From Peptoclostridium acidaminophilum DSM 3953 (GTDB lineage: Bacteria > Bacillota > Clostridia > Peptostreptococcales > Peptostreptococcaceae): DNA of 64,000 bases. The notes under the pieces were generated by a model, which was given only the letters and a program-made list of their open reading frames with translations, did not search any database and was not told the origin of the DNA. Location of the stretch: contig NZ_CP007452.1 of assembly GCF_000597865.1 (NCBI RefSeq), forward strand, positions 441,183-505,182. Reading direction: 5' to 3'. This document shows positions 17,501 through 24,474 of the stretch, piece after piece. The position numbers and the translations under genes were made by a program. Position 1 is the first letter of the stretch, and each line of letters opens with the position of its first letter.

Positions 17501-19922
17501 TCATAACTATAAGAACCTATTTCTCCATACTAAGATGAGAAATGTGGCAGGTATTGGTCAATCGGAAGCTTTTAAGTCTTCTGATATGTATATGAAGTGT
17601 AGATACATGGATGAGATGACTGGTGGAAAAGGAATCGTCTTTGCCACTGGTACACCAGTTTCAAATTCTATGACAGAACTTTATACCATGCAGAGATACC
17701 TTCAATTTGATGATTTAAAAAAGAATGGCTTAGAACACTTTGATTCATGGGCGGCGAACTTTGGTGAAACAGTCTCTGCTTTTGAGCTTTCACCAGAAGG
17801 TACAGGATACAGGGTGAAGACAAGATTTTCTAAGTTCTTCAATCTTCCAGAACTTATGAGTATGTTCAAAGAAGTGGCAGATATTAAAACAGCAGATATG
17901 CTAAATTTGCCAATACCAGAAGCAAGGTTTGAAGTTCTTAAAACTATGCCATCAGAAGAACAGAAAGAAATCCTTGCAAGTCTATCTGAACGTGCAGACA
18001 AGGTGAGAAATCGAAGCGTTGAGCCTGAAGAAGATAATATGCTCAAAATCACCAGTGATGGAAAAAAACTCGCTTTAGACCAACGACTAATTAACCCTCT
18101 GTTACCAGATAATCCTGATAGCAAGGTAAATGTATGTGTAAAGAATGTCTTTGCCATTTGGGATAAAACTTCTGAGGAACGTTCAACACAGCTCCTGTTC
18201 TCGGATATGTCCACTCCTAAAGGAGATGGAGAGTTTAATATTTATGATGATGTTCGAGAGAAATTGGTTGCACTGGGGATTCCTAAAGGTGAAATAGCCT
18301 TTATTCATGAAGCCAATAGCGACAAACAAAAGGATGAACTCTTTGCCAAAGTTAGAAGTGGCGAAGTTCGTATATTAATGGGTTCTACGCAAAAGATGGG
18401 TGCCGGCACAAATGTTCAAAATAAGCTGATTGCACTTCATGATTTGGACGTTCCTTGGAGACCCTCTGACCTAGAACAAAGGGCAGGAAGAATTGTACGT
18501 CAAGGGAATGAAAACAAGGAAGTCAATATTTTTAGGTATGTTACTGAAAATACCTTTGATAGTTATTTATGGCAGACAATTGAGAACAAACAAAAGTTTA
18601 TTTCGCAGATTATGACATCTAAGACTCCAGTTCGTGTAGCAGAGGACGTTGATGAATCAAGCCTAAGCTATGCAGAAATTAAGGCTCTAGCAACAGGGAA
18701 CCCACTTATTAAAGAAAAAATGGACCTGGACAATGAAGTGACGAAACTGAAAATGCTTGAAGCAAACTACAAATCGAATCAATATCGACTGGAGGATAAA
18801 ATACTAAAGTCCTATCCAAATGAGATTGCAAGGCTTGAGAACTTGATTGAAAACATTAAACAAGACTTAGTGGTAGTAGAACCAAGGGCGTTGGGTGGAG
18901 ATAAGTTCACATCGTTGACACTAGATAATCATCGATATACAGATAAAAAAGACGCTGGAGAAGCCTTATTAGAGTCTGTAAAGTCTGTTGGTATCAGAGA
19001 TAGTAAAGTCATCGGAAAGTATCGTAATTTTGATTTAGAAGCGTCTTATGATAGCTTCCATAACCTATACAAGTTTACCTTGCAAGGCAAAGCCAAACAT
19101 AAAGGAGAATTTGGTGTAAGTGCAGATGGTAATATCCAAAGGCTTGATAATGTCCTAGATAAGATGGGCGAAAGACTTCAGACTTTGCAAGATAAGTTAG
19201 AAGCAACGAAAGATCAGTTAATCACAGCTAAAGTGGAGGCAGAGAAACCTTTTGAAAAAGCAACTGAATTAAAAGAAAAAGTCCTGCGACTTGCAGAACT
19301 GAATCGTATCTTAGATATGGGCGAAGTAGAAGAAAAGGAAAACAAGAATCCACTGATAGAAGATATAAAACGTGTCATCGTCGACTTCTGTAATGAGGAA
19401 TATGACGAGGAAAATAAGTATGAGGAATTTGATGCCTTATACCCTGATTTAAGGCATGTGGGTATTGCTTACACGGAATCAGAAGATGGAAGGCATGAAA
19501 TCCAGTATGAGCTCGATTTAGAAAGTTATTCTTGGTCTCAGCTAGTAGATGGTGAGGTTATAAGTTCAGGTAGCTTTATGGAACAAGGAAATGAAGAAGT
19601 TGCCTTACTAGACCTAAAACGCCATGTAGAGAGCATGACTTTCTCTGATATGGTATTTGTCAATGAGAAAGACCTAGAAGCTAAAATGAGGCTTAGAATC
19701 GATGAGAGTGGCACTTGGTATGATCCACTAGATAAAGATATGGACGATGATGGGGTTATTGATCGTTATGATGCCGATTTTAGAGATAGCAAGGTTGGAG
19801 ATATTGGAGACCTAGAAAACTCACAAGAAAAAACATCAATCTTAAGTCAAATTAGAAGCTATCAATCTAGCGAGAAAAACGATGAGCAATCAGAAAAGAA
19901 GAATCAAGAAAAAGAGAGGTAG
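11514..19922 (+). CDS. Giant N6-methylase-like / SNF2 helicase of the ICE
   Basis: A 2,802-residue protein. In order: an N-terminal domain (about 1 to 230), a disordered linker rich in R, E, S, D and G (about 258 to 410), small beta domains (for example TPDLKVGQLVYYDHEAYTV near 845), an N6-methylase-like domain (LEPSMGVGAFVG near 1117 and NVPFGDF near 1181 in place of NPPF/Y), a SNF2/DEAH helicase (VVGAGKTYEMVA near 1827, LFIDEAHNYKN near 1991, GAGTNVQNK and QRAGRIVRQG near 2297 to 2325) and an acidic C-terminal repeat (DKDMDDDGVIDRYDADF near 2739). Such proteins are common in Firmicutes ICEs and are thought to act in DNA processing or anti-restriction. The altered NVPF motif leaves methylase activity uncertain. 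Another gene is nested in the linker-coding part. Confidence 0.9.
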   Translation: MRINDFQHQIELIKQEVLNDDRNYVQLLQTMGNNWRYDFINQLSIYDKNPGATACAKFDFWRQNLNRTVMMGQKGIPIIEDYGYYQKVDHIFDVEQTISKNKEVNEVRIWKFKEEDQEIISNMILMEGQEVTGDLRGDFNTLIRLKSENIFSSLMNDLRIQEEDQGAFREFLEQSALVSFSTRLGISVEVDSIAFQKGLERLDGISLMQVGDELTRLNKEILEELITKSNEKMKNRLLTNVRAAEYNKSNDKEGGLDNVFRRDTNDRLNEDGRVLRSGNNAGDSRENQGENTESARREQGLHREISQSDIRSDEARVSSRERESGTVGTSDRPILREEISTTSHGNTGKSHSNDEGRETENDGSLGIDGGDEDRKATGIRGANEQSDFELERDHHQGSSRSLENQEGNEGEEVKQSASFSFYSKDNSDELMPNEILDNVPKLYGQESTPLLDQVVHAAYVIPLRSNWTWYLTEYDEASGDAFGLVACIEPELGYFNLNELKSLGAQRLILEDFPKSYRELLDTELYKQLTSDELVSVFGSEVLSNNLEAENIEETQLPKLSYEETDKGLDVFYSSGNTEDEKLIAQIDGESSSYNWIDESFARKDIYQEVSKEWWNNFRPKFWQKQDEKLAEYDLGFYSMGNGYVVGNKLEEDRGTGDYKKLALIEANRNIIFYEENLPDEIVGEIKFVAYTDNDRRSETQSDSNIFITRAPIDISNLNDEQKEQIKKGLETLSLDQVLSYSKSGIPSWQMEQTRWSLEKGISIEQSNALAGSKLDVGDFNILRSYVEAGIFIEQINELNQGFLTTLELIAKGNEMLELNKTNKEVIVEPDKTNEQIALDLENEVLTPDLKVGQLVYYDHEAYTVRREAALNPITKKYDLWISPVDEKNLTVPIVSFENETELFEKIQLERPTFLIGDEVLYKEKAWTITGFDSMGDIKTVTIKDHEGFLGGFITGSEVVIYRKESDLDSILKPIHEDELVADDEADIITPKLVTSNYHMSTDVFQENLTPSERLENNKKALETLFALEKENRNATLKEQEVLSRYVGWGGLADTFDENKTGQWQAVREFLKENLTSKEYDSAKESTLTSFYTPPQVIEGVYSALSQMGFKTGNVLEPSMGVGAFVGCIPDSMKDSKVYGVELDSISGRIARKLYPESDIQIKGFEETNFSNNFFDIAIGNVPFGDFKVNDREYDKNNFLIHDYFFAKTLDKVRNGGVIAFITSSGTLDKKDESVRRYLAARAEFLGAIRLPNTTFKGQAGTEVTSDIIFLKKRDSIRDRDEPWIHLGSDEKGLNYNQYFVDNPEMILGEMTEESGPFGNRVVCIPNEVDLKRQLQTAVEKIARENHYEEIELDVDEEVTLPATDDIKNFSYTIIDDKVYFRENSILIQKEVTEKNKEKIGDYLKVTEALKDVIEAQTQGSSDEVVEGKQVVLNEIYDAFSKKHGYLNSLSNTRALKEDSNFPLVSSIEVLDDEENFKAKGDIFSKRTIVKAQSIDHVDTSLEALVLSISQRGRVDFDYMTELTGKDREILIQELYGEIYLDIQEFDQFGNSKPFQNVLDDSEYHFNYVTADEYLSGNIREKLGVIKEYESHVSKLLSKRSYFQGGERFEIDEKEAQVLEKEYMALQHQHQKLEEVMPERLTASDINVRLGATWIPTKDVEHFMFETLKTPGYNRWDIKVKFSPMTSEWNVEGKSVDRGNDLAELTFGTSRVNAYKLIEDALNLKETKVFDQVVNPDGSKSSVLNKKETLLAGQKQELLKEEFKNWIFQEPDRRNRLENMYNERFNSIRNREYDGSNLTFEGMNSKIDLREHQRNAIARSLYGGNTLLAHVVGAGKTYEMVASAMESKRLGMCSKSLFVVPNHLTSQIGREFMQLYPGANIMVADKKDFEPKKRKRLIGRIATGEYDAVIIGHSQFEKIPMSKEYQEKHINDQIDVIINYINDYKYDRNQNFTVKQLEKTKKKLQTRLEKLTDDFKKDDVITFEELGVDKLFIDEAHNYKNLFLHTKMRNVAGIGQSEAFKSSDMYMKCRYMDEMTGGKGIVFATGTPVSNSMTELYTMQRYLQFDDLKKNGLEHFDSWAANFGETVSAFELSPEGTGYRVKTRFSKFFNLPELMSMFKEVADIKTADMLNLPIPEARFEVLKTMPSEEQKEILASLSERADKVRNRSVEPEEDNMLKITSDGKKLALDQRLINPLLPDNPDSKVNVCVKNVFAIWDKTSEERSTQLLFSDMSTPKGDGEFNIYDDVREKLVALGIPKGEIAFIHEANSDKQKDELFAKVRSGEVRILMGSTQKMGAGTNVQNKLIALHDLDVPWRPSDLEQRAGRIVRQGNENKEVNIFRYVTENTFDSYLWQTIENKQKFISQIMTSKTPVRVAEDVDESSLSYAEIKALATGNPLIKEKMDLDNEVTKLKMLEANYKSNQYRLEDKILKSYPNEIARLENLIENIKQDLVVVEPRALGGDKFTSLTLDNHRYTDKKDAGEALLESVKSVGIRDSKVIGKYRNFDLEASYDSFHNLYKFTLQGKAKHKGEFGVSADGNIQRLDNVLDKMGERLQTLQDKLEATKDQLITAKVEAEKPFEKATELKEKVLRLAELNRILDMGEVEEKENKNPLIEDIKRVIVDFCNEEYDEENKYEEFDALYPDLRHVGIAYTESEDGRHEIQYELDLESYSWSQLVDGEVISSGSFMEQGNEEVALLDLKRHVESMTFSDMVFVNEKDLEAKMRLRIDESGTWYDPLDKDMDDDGVIDRYDADFRDSKVGDIGDLENSQEKTSILSQIRSYQSSEKNDEQSEKKNQEKER
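12286..12720 (+). CDS. Nested gene inside the helicase, TnpV-like protein
   Basis: A 144-codon open frame in the +1 frame of the helicase gene. A perfect AAGGAGG (12271 to 12277) lies 8 bases before its ATG. The product looks like a folded, mostly helical protein: it has Trp, Tyr and Phe (WELLTDLYYEKK, YPNPIYAAMRLEFLA) and ends MNNLISSLKEIIIKEVVEA. The helicase frame over the same bases is low-complexity and disordered, as expected if the nested frame is the constrained one. The C-terminal pattern (HL.ET...A, then EEMK, then MNN....EII..EVV) resembles TnpV-type small transposon proteins, from memory. The function is unknown. Confidence 0.72.
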   Translation: MYFEEIPMIDLTRTDEFSDLATTQEIAERIKEKTLNQLEENKDFIERYPNPIYAAMRLEFLAESENQEQWELLTDLYYEKKLVPHLMETQERAIQMMRVEKPRMMEAWELTEEMKTEKPQEYEGQMNNLISSLKEIIIKEVVEA

Positions 19923-19939
19923 CCAATGTGCTACCTCTT
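19915..19939 (+). terminator. Hairpin at the end of the helicase gene
   Basis: AGAGGTAGC (19915 to 19923) and GCTACCTCT (19930 to 19938) pair perfectly over nine bases and enclose the stop codon in the stem. The T run after it is weak, so it may be a partial terminator or an RNA-stabilising hairpin before the SSB-like gene. Confidence 0.5.
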
Positions 19940-19968
19940 AATCATTTAACACACAGGAGGAATAGAAA

Positions 19969-20634
19969 ATGAATTTTGACGAAACTAAACAAATGATTAA
20001 TCAGATGATGGATGAGAATTATAAGGACTTTATAACAGCCTTGGTTAGTATAGAAAAAGGAATTAACGATAAGCAAGCCTTGGATGTTGTGTACGAGGAC
20101 TTCATGGCAAGTGATAATGCAAGCTTACTTCATGAGGACTTTGATTATTCGATTGAAAACCTAAGAGAACAAGGACAACTCAAACAGCCAGATGCCATTG
20201 AAGTGGATCAAGATGATTTAGTGAATATTGTTGGGAATGTCGTTGGTGAAGTTGAGATTGTAGATCGGGAAAATAAGGATGGTACAGCCTTTAAGGTTGT
20301 CAACTTCTCTGTCGTTTCAAAAGATGACGATGGTAATAAAACTTATACAAACTGCTCTGCATACGGAGAAAAAGGTGAAATACCAAAAGATTTCAAACGT
20401 GGAGACTTTGTAAAGCTGTTTGGTCAGATGAGAACCTCATTTGATGAGAATGGCAAGGAACATTCCAATGTTCGTATCTTATCATCGAAGCTGCTAAAGA
20501 GTCGTGAACAGATGAATGAGAAGGCTGAGAAGCAAGAAAAGAAAACTTCAATCCTAGGAGCAATCAAAGATTATCAGAAGAATGATAAGAGTAACGACTT
20601 AGCAAAGAAAGAAAATAAAGGACAAGAAAGATAA
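19969..20634 (+). CDS. SSB-like OB-fold protein of the ICE
   Basis: A 221-residue protein with a helical N-terminal part (about 1 to 80) and an OB-fold like that of single-stranded DNA-binding proteins (VNIVGNVVGEVEIVDR, then FKVVNFSVVS, TYTNCSAYGEKG, FVKLFGQMRTSFDENGKEH and VRILSSKLL). It would coat single-stranded transfer DNA. The start follows ACAGGAGGAATAGAAA. The basic C-terminus reads KTSILGAIKDYQKN and closely resembles the tail of the large helicase; it is not the acidic DDDIPF-type tail of a housekeeping SSB. Confidence 0.78.
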   Translation: MNFDETKQMINQMMDENYKDFITALVSIEKGINDKQALDVVYEDFMASDNASLLHEDFDYSIENLREQGQLKQPDAIEVDQDDLVNIVGNVVGEVEIVDRENKDGTAFKVVNFSVVSKDDDGNKTYTNCSAYGEKGEIPKDFKRGDFVKLFGQMRTSFDENGKEHSNVRILSSKLLKSREQMNEKAEKQEKKTSILGAIKDYQKNDKSNDLAKKENKGQER

Positions 20635-20642
20635 TGAATTGG

Positions 20643-20675
20643 TCGGTGTGGTCTTCGGACTACACCGGTTTTTTA
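20643..20675 (+). terminator. Rho-independent terminator of the transfer operon
   Basis: GGTGTGGTC (20645 to 20653) and GACTACACC (20658 to 20666) pair around a TTCG tetraloop with one wobble, followed by TTTTTT. It separates the transfer operon from the defence cargo. Confidence 0.85.
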
Positions 20676-20710
20676 TTGCTGAAAAAAGTACGAGAAAACA
20701 GAAATAAATA

Positions 20711-20756
20711 GTGCAAAAACAGTAAAGTGATGATATAATATGTAGGATAACTACAT
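20711..20756 (+). promoter_or_regulatory. Promoter and operator of the defence operon
   Basis: A perfect -10 box TATAAT lies at 20734 to 20739 with a poor -35 (GTGCAA, 20711 to 20716). Directly after it is the inverted repeat ATGTAG-GATAA-CTACAT (20740 to 20756), which would cover the transcription start. It is a likely binding site for the small XRE protein encoded next, in the way controller proteins regulate restriction operons. Confidence 0.55.
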
Positions 20757-20774
20757 CTGTGGATGGAGGGGGAA

Positions 20775-20984
20775 ATGAAAGAACTTAGTTATAAAAAACT
20801 CTTTAAGAAGTTAATCGATGTTGAAATGAAAAATTTCGAACTTATGGAAAAGGCAAATATAAGTAAGAGCACTTTTTATAAGCTTAAAAATAATGAGAAT
20901 GTAACAACCGAAATATTACTGAGAATTTGTAGCGTATTGGAATGTGATATTTCGGAAATTGTAGAATGTGTGGAGGCTGAATAG
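20775..20984 (+). CDS. Small XRE-family regulator of the defence operon
   Basis: A 69-residue helix-turn-helix protein. The recognition region is MEKANISKSTFYKLKNNENVTTEILLRICSVLECDISEI, a Cro/CI-type fold. The ATG at 20775 is preferred to that at 20763 because GGAGGGGG lies just before it. It is the first gene of a run of overlapping genes and stands directly before a methyltransferase, the usual place of a restriction controller protein. A palindrome over the promoter is its likely target. Confidence 0.8.
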   Translation: MKELSYKKLFKKLIDVEMKNFELMEKANISKSTFYKLKNNENVTTEILLRICSVLECDISEIVECVEAE

Positions 20985-22088
20985 GTGCTAATGAGAACCT
21001 TTAGATATATTGATTTGTTTTGTGGTTGTGGGGGATTTTCAAAAGGCTTTTCTGATGCAGGATTTAAGGGAGAACTAGCAATCGATTGTTGGGAAGATGC
21101 CGTTGAAACATATAGAGATAATTTTCCAAATCATAAAACAATAATTGCAGATTTATCTGAATTAGATATTGAAAAAGAAATGAAAAATTTTAATTTAAAT
21201 AAAGATACTATTGACGTTGTCATTGGTGGACCGCCATGTCAAGGATTTTCACTATCGGGGAAAAGAGATATTGATGACCCACGGAATAAATTGTATAAAT
21301 CTTTTGTTAATGCTGTTTTTCAAATTAAGCCAAAAGTTTTTGTGATGGAAAATGTTCCTGGATTAGTAAAATTATTTAAAGGTGTTGTTTGGGAGAGGAT
21401 AATCAAAGAGTTTGAAGAACTTGGTTATAATATTTCATGGAGAATTTTATCGGCAGAACAATTTGGTGTCCCTCAAACTAGAAAAAGAGTGTTTATCGTA
21501 GGTGTTAATCGGGATTTTTTTGGAAATGATAATTTTTTTGAATTTCCTAAAGGAGAACATGGTGAGAAAAAGGATGTTGTAACAACCAAGGATGCTATAA
21601 GTGATCTTGACTTTCTGCCAGATGATGTTATTGGGGATAATTGTATTTTATATAGAAAGCCTGCAGAAACAGCATTTCAAAGAAAAATGAGAAAAAATAG
21701 TGACAAGTTGTTTAACCATGTAATTACTTTGCATACTGAAAAAACAAAAGGCATCATATCATTAGTCCCAGATGGGGGAAATTATAAAAACCTACCAGAG
21801 GAATTGCGGAATACAAGGAAAGTTAACATAGCATGGACTCGAATGAATAGTAACTTACCTTCATTCACCATAGATACAGGTCATAATCATCATTTTCACT
21901 ATTCTGAAAATCGAGTTCCAACAGTTAGAGAGTCTGCTAGGATTCAATCATTTCCAGATACATTTCATTTTAAGGGTGGAAAGACGAGTCAACTTAAGCA
22001 AGTAGGAAATGCAGTACCACCTATGTTAGCTGAACAAATTGCCCTAGAGATAAAAAAGTTTATAGAAAGGAAAGAACAGGATGTATGA
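20985..22088 (+). CDS. DNA cytosine-5 methyltransferase (first of the defence operon)
   Basis: A 367-residue Dcm-type enzyme. Visible motifs are I (YIDLFCGCGGFSKGF), IV with the catalytic cysteine (GGPPCQGFSLSGKR), VI (FVMENVPGLV), VIII (QTRKRVFIVG) and X (QVGNAVPPMLAE). It would methylate cytosine at C5 to protect self DNA. The GTG at 20985 directly follows the regulator's stop and has GGAGG 8 bases upstream; the ATG at 20991 is possible. Its end overlaps the nuclease gene by 8 bases. It differs from the second methyltransferase of this operon, so each may recognise one strand or half of an asymmetric site. Confidence 0.92.
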   Translation: MLMRTFRYIDLFCGCGGFSKGFSDAGFKGELAIDCWEDAVETYRDNFPNHKTIIADLSELDIEKEMKNFNLNKDTIDVVIGGPPCQGFSLSGKRDIDDPRNKLYKSFVNAVFQIKPKVFVMENVPGLVKLFKGVVWERIIKEFEELGYNISWRILSAEQFGVPQTRKRVFIVGVNRDFFGNDNFFEFPKGEHGEKKDVVTTKDAISDLDFLPDDVIGDNCILYRKPAETAFQRKMRKNSDKLFNHVITLHTEKTKGIISLVPDGGNYKNLPEELRNTRKVNIAWTRMNSNLPSFTIDTGHNHHFHYSENRVPTVRESARIQSFPDTFHFKGGKTSQLKQVGNAVPPMLAEQIALEIKKFIERKEQDV

Positions 22089-23484
22089 TCATTCAAAACA
22101 ATACAGATGCACAATAATTCGTGGTAAATCTCAGTCGGAAATTGATGATATGCTTCCTGCATATGCATCAGTTTTAGATAGCATTTGTCCATGTTCAATC
22201 CAAGAATTTCCTTCTTTGTTTAATGAACGTCTTGCTATTTACTTATCTGAAAATAAGAGGAAAAAGAAGACTTTAGATAATCATAGAACTGAGATAGCAG
22301 GGAAACTCTTTGGTATGTACTATGTTCAGGATGAATATGTTTATATATCGGAAAGAACATTGAAATTCATCGAGGACACGGATCAACCTGCCTTCTTCAA
22401 AGATGTATGTTACAAATTTCAAGTTCCTAATGGAATGCAGAAAACAGCGACGGTTCTTACAAGAATTAAGGATAATCTATCTCTTCGTCCAAATGCTTTT
22501 GTTTTAAAAGTATTAGACTATGCTAAAAATGCAGGGATTAGGCTATCGAAAAAAGATATTGGCTATTATGTTCTTAATTCATTAGATGTATTAAGCGGCA
22601 AAGCCAGCCCATTAGAAGTTATCGAATGTATTTTAGAAGATAAGAAAAATGGTATTTCAAGGTTGATTAAAACCGAGGGTAAGGCTAGTTCATATGATTA
22701 TCAACACATAAATGAACAGTTAAATTATTTAGAGCTTGCTAATCTTATTAGAACTGATAGTGATGGAACAATTTCCTTGAATATTTTGGAGCAGAAAACT
22801 ATTGATGTTTTTATCGAAAGCCTTAATTTACCTTTGTTTTTTTCGTTTTCGAATTACGATATTAGCAACAAGCAAAGTGTTTCGGCAATGCATACCGATT
22901 GGGATTTTTATTATTCTAAATTGTCTGATGCTTCAAATGAGTTTTCTACATCTCTTGAATCACTAGGTATATTGACTGAGCCTACCCTTGAACAAAAAGT
23001 AAAAAAAGGTGAATCTACGATAGAACTGGGTGACGAGGGAGAAATATATGTATTCAACTATGAGAAAGATCGAGTTTCCAAAGTTAACAAACGCTTAGCT
23101 AATAAAGTAATTGCATTAGGGAAAACAAAAGGAATTGGATATGATATTCAATCTGTTATAGCTGAACCAGGAGATCGCTTAGAATTTGTGAAATATATTG
23201 AAGTGAAATCCACTAGGAGGGTTACAGCTCCAAATTTACAAGATACCGAGTGGTGTGAATCTATAAATATAACAAGAAATGAATGGGTTGCAGCCCAACA
23301 ACATAAAGAGTTTTATTCAATTTATAGGGTCTATTTTGTTAGAGATAATGTTCTTATCCATGTGATTGAAGATGTCAACCAAAAATATTCGGACGGAAAA
23401 ATATCAGTAACTCCTATGATGTATAGAGTTGACTACGGTTCTGAAGCAATCGATAGAGTCTTGGGGGAAAAATCAAATGCATAA
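22081..23484 (+). CDS. DUF3883-domain restriction nuclease candidate
   Basis: A 467-residue protein. The first 300 residues are mixed helical sequence, perhaps DNA-reading (winged-helix-like stretch around YDYQHINEQLNYLELANLIRTD). The C-terminal part has IGYDIQSVIAEPGDRLEFVKYIEVKSTRR: an Asp, then Glu-x-Lys, as in PD-(D/E)xK nucleases and typical of the DUF3883 domain. It lies between two C5 methyltransferases and overlaps both, so it is probably the restriction enzyme they guard against. DUF3883 domains also occur in other defence proteins, so the exact activity is inferred. Confidence 0.72.
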   Translation: MYDHSKQYRCTIIRGKSQSEIDDMLPAYASVLDSICPCSIQEFPSLFNERLAIYLSENKRKKKTLDNHRTEIAGKLFGMYYVQDEYVYISERTLKFIEDTDQPAFFKDVCYKFQVPNGMQKTATVLTRIKDNLSLRPNAFVLKVLDYAKNAGIRLSKKDIGYYVLNSLDVLSGKASPLEVIECILEDKKNGISRLIKTEGKASSYDYQHINEQLNYLELANLIRTDSDGTISLNILEQKTIDVFIESLNLPLFFSFSNYDISNKQSVSAMHTDWDFYYSKLSDASNEFSTSLESLGILTEPTLEQKVKKGESTIELGDEGEIYVFNYEKDRVSKVNKRLANKVIALGKTKGIGYDIQSVIAEPGDRLEFVKYIEVKSTRRVTAPNLQDTEWCESINITRNEWVAAQQHKEFYSIYRVYFVRDNVLIHVIEDVNQKYSDGKISVTPMMYRVDYGSEAIDRVLGEKSNA

Positions 23485-24439
23485 AGTGGTATCGCTATTT
23501 TGTGGCTGTGGTGGCAATGATCGCGGAATGATTGGCGGTTTTAGATACAACAAAAAATTATATAAAAAGTTACCTTTTGAGATAGTTTATGCTAATGATA
23601 TTGATGAAAAGGCAATAGAGACGTATAAGGAAAATTTTGGAAGCAAAAATGTTTTTTGTAGAGATATTTGCGATATTGAAGCTCAAGATATTCCAGAACA
23701 CGATATTTTAGTTGGAGGGTTTCCCTGCCAGTCGTTTAGTACGGTCAATCCGACCAAAGATCCGTATGATGATCGAGCTAACTTATATAAAGAAATGGTT
23801 AGAGTTGCGGAATTACACAAGCCTAAACTAATTGTTGCTGAGAATGTTAAAGGATTTATGACTTTAAACAAAGGGTCAATTTTCAAACGAGTAAAAGAAG
23901 AAATTGAAAATTTGGGTTATTCGGTGTATAGCTCCTTGCTAAATTCTGCGGACTATGGGATACCTCAAAAACGAGAGAGAGTTATCATGATTTGCGTACA
24001 TGAATCTATTGAAAAAGAATGGGAATTCCCAAAGCCAACAACTCCTAATAGAGATGTTCCTTTAAGCATAGCGGTTCCAAAACTTCGAATTGAGGATGAG
24101 AAATATTATTTTTCTAAACGAGCAGTTGAAGGGATGAAAAATGCGAAGAAGAACATGAAACGAGGATTGTGGCAAGATTTATCTGAACCATGTTTAACAA
24201 TAACTAGTCACCTAGCGAAAGTAAGCCTTAATTCAAGGGATCCTGTTCTACTGGTAGATCCTGACTCAGAGCTTTACAGAAGATTTACACCAAGAGAAGC
24301 CGCTACAATCCAATCATTTCCAAACAGTTTTAAGTTTGTAGGTAGTGAAGGTGATGCTTATCGCCAAATTGGAAATGCCATTCCACCAGTGTTAGCTTGG
24401 CATATATTTGAGGAAGTATCTAAATTCTTAGCAGATTGA
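23477..24439 (+). CDS. DNA cytosine-5 methyltransferase (second of the defence operon)
   Basis: A 320-residue C5 methyltransferase: motif I VVSLFCGCGGNDRGM, catalytic GGFPCQSFSTVNPTK, VAENVKGFM, QKRERVIMI and QIGNAIPPVLAW. The ATG at 23477 is chosen because it makes motif I start near residue 3 and GGGGG lies just upstream; it overlaps the nuclease gene by 8 bases. With the first methyltransferase it makes a two-methylase restriction unit, an arrangement known for asymmetric recognition sites. Confidence 0.92.
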   Translation: MHKVVSLFCGCGGNDRGMIGGFRYNKKLYKKLPFEIVYANDIDEKAIETYKENFGSKNVFCRDICDIEAQDIPEHDILVGGFPCQSFSTVNPTKDPYDDRANLYKEMVRVAELHKPKLIVAENVKGFMTLNKGSIFKRVKEEIENLGYSVYSSLLNSADYGIPQKRERVIMICVHESIEKEWEFPKPTTPNRDVPLSIAVPKLRIEDEKYYFSKRAVEGMKNAKKNMKRGLWQDLSEPCLTITSHLAKVSLNSRDPVLLVDPDSELYRRFTPREAATIQSFPNSFKFVGSEGDAYRQIGNAIPPVLAWHIFEEVSKFLAD

Positions 24440-24474
24440 TAATTATTTAGATTTTTGGGAAGGAGGGAGGTTTT

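Noticed and set aside
17702-18214. 170-codon frame on the minus strand inside the helicase gene
   Set aside because: Serine- and leucine-rich antisense shadow of a conserved helicase domain, without a ribosome site; the plus-strand frame fully explains the sequence.
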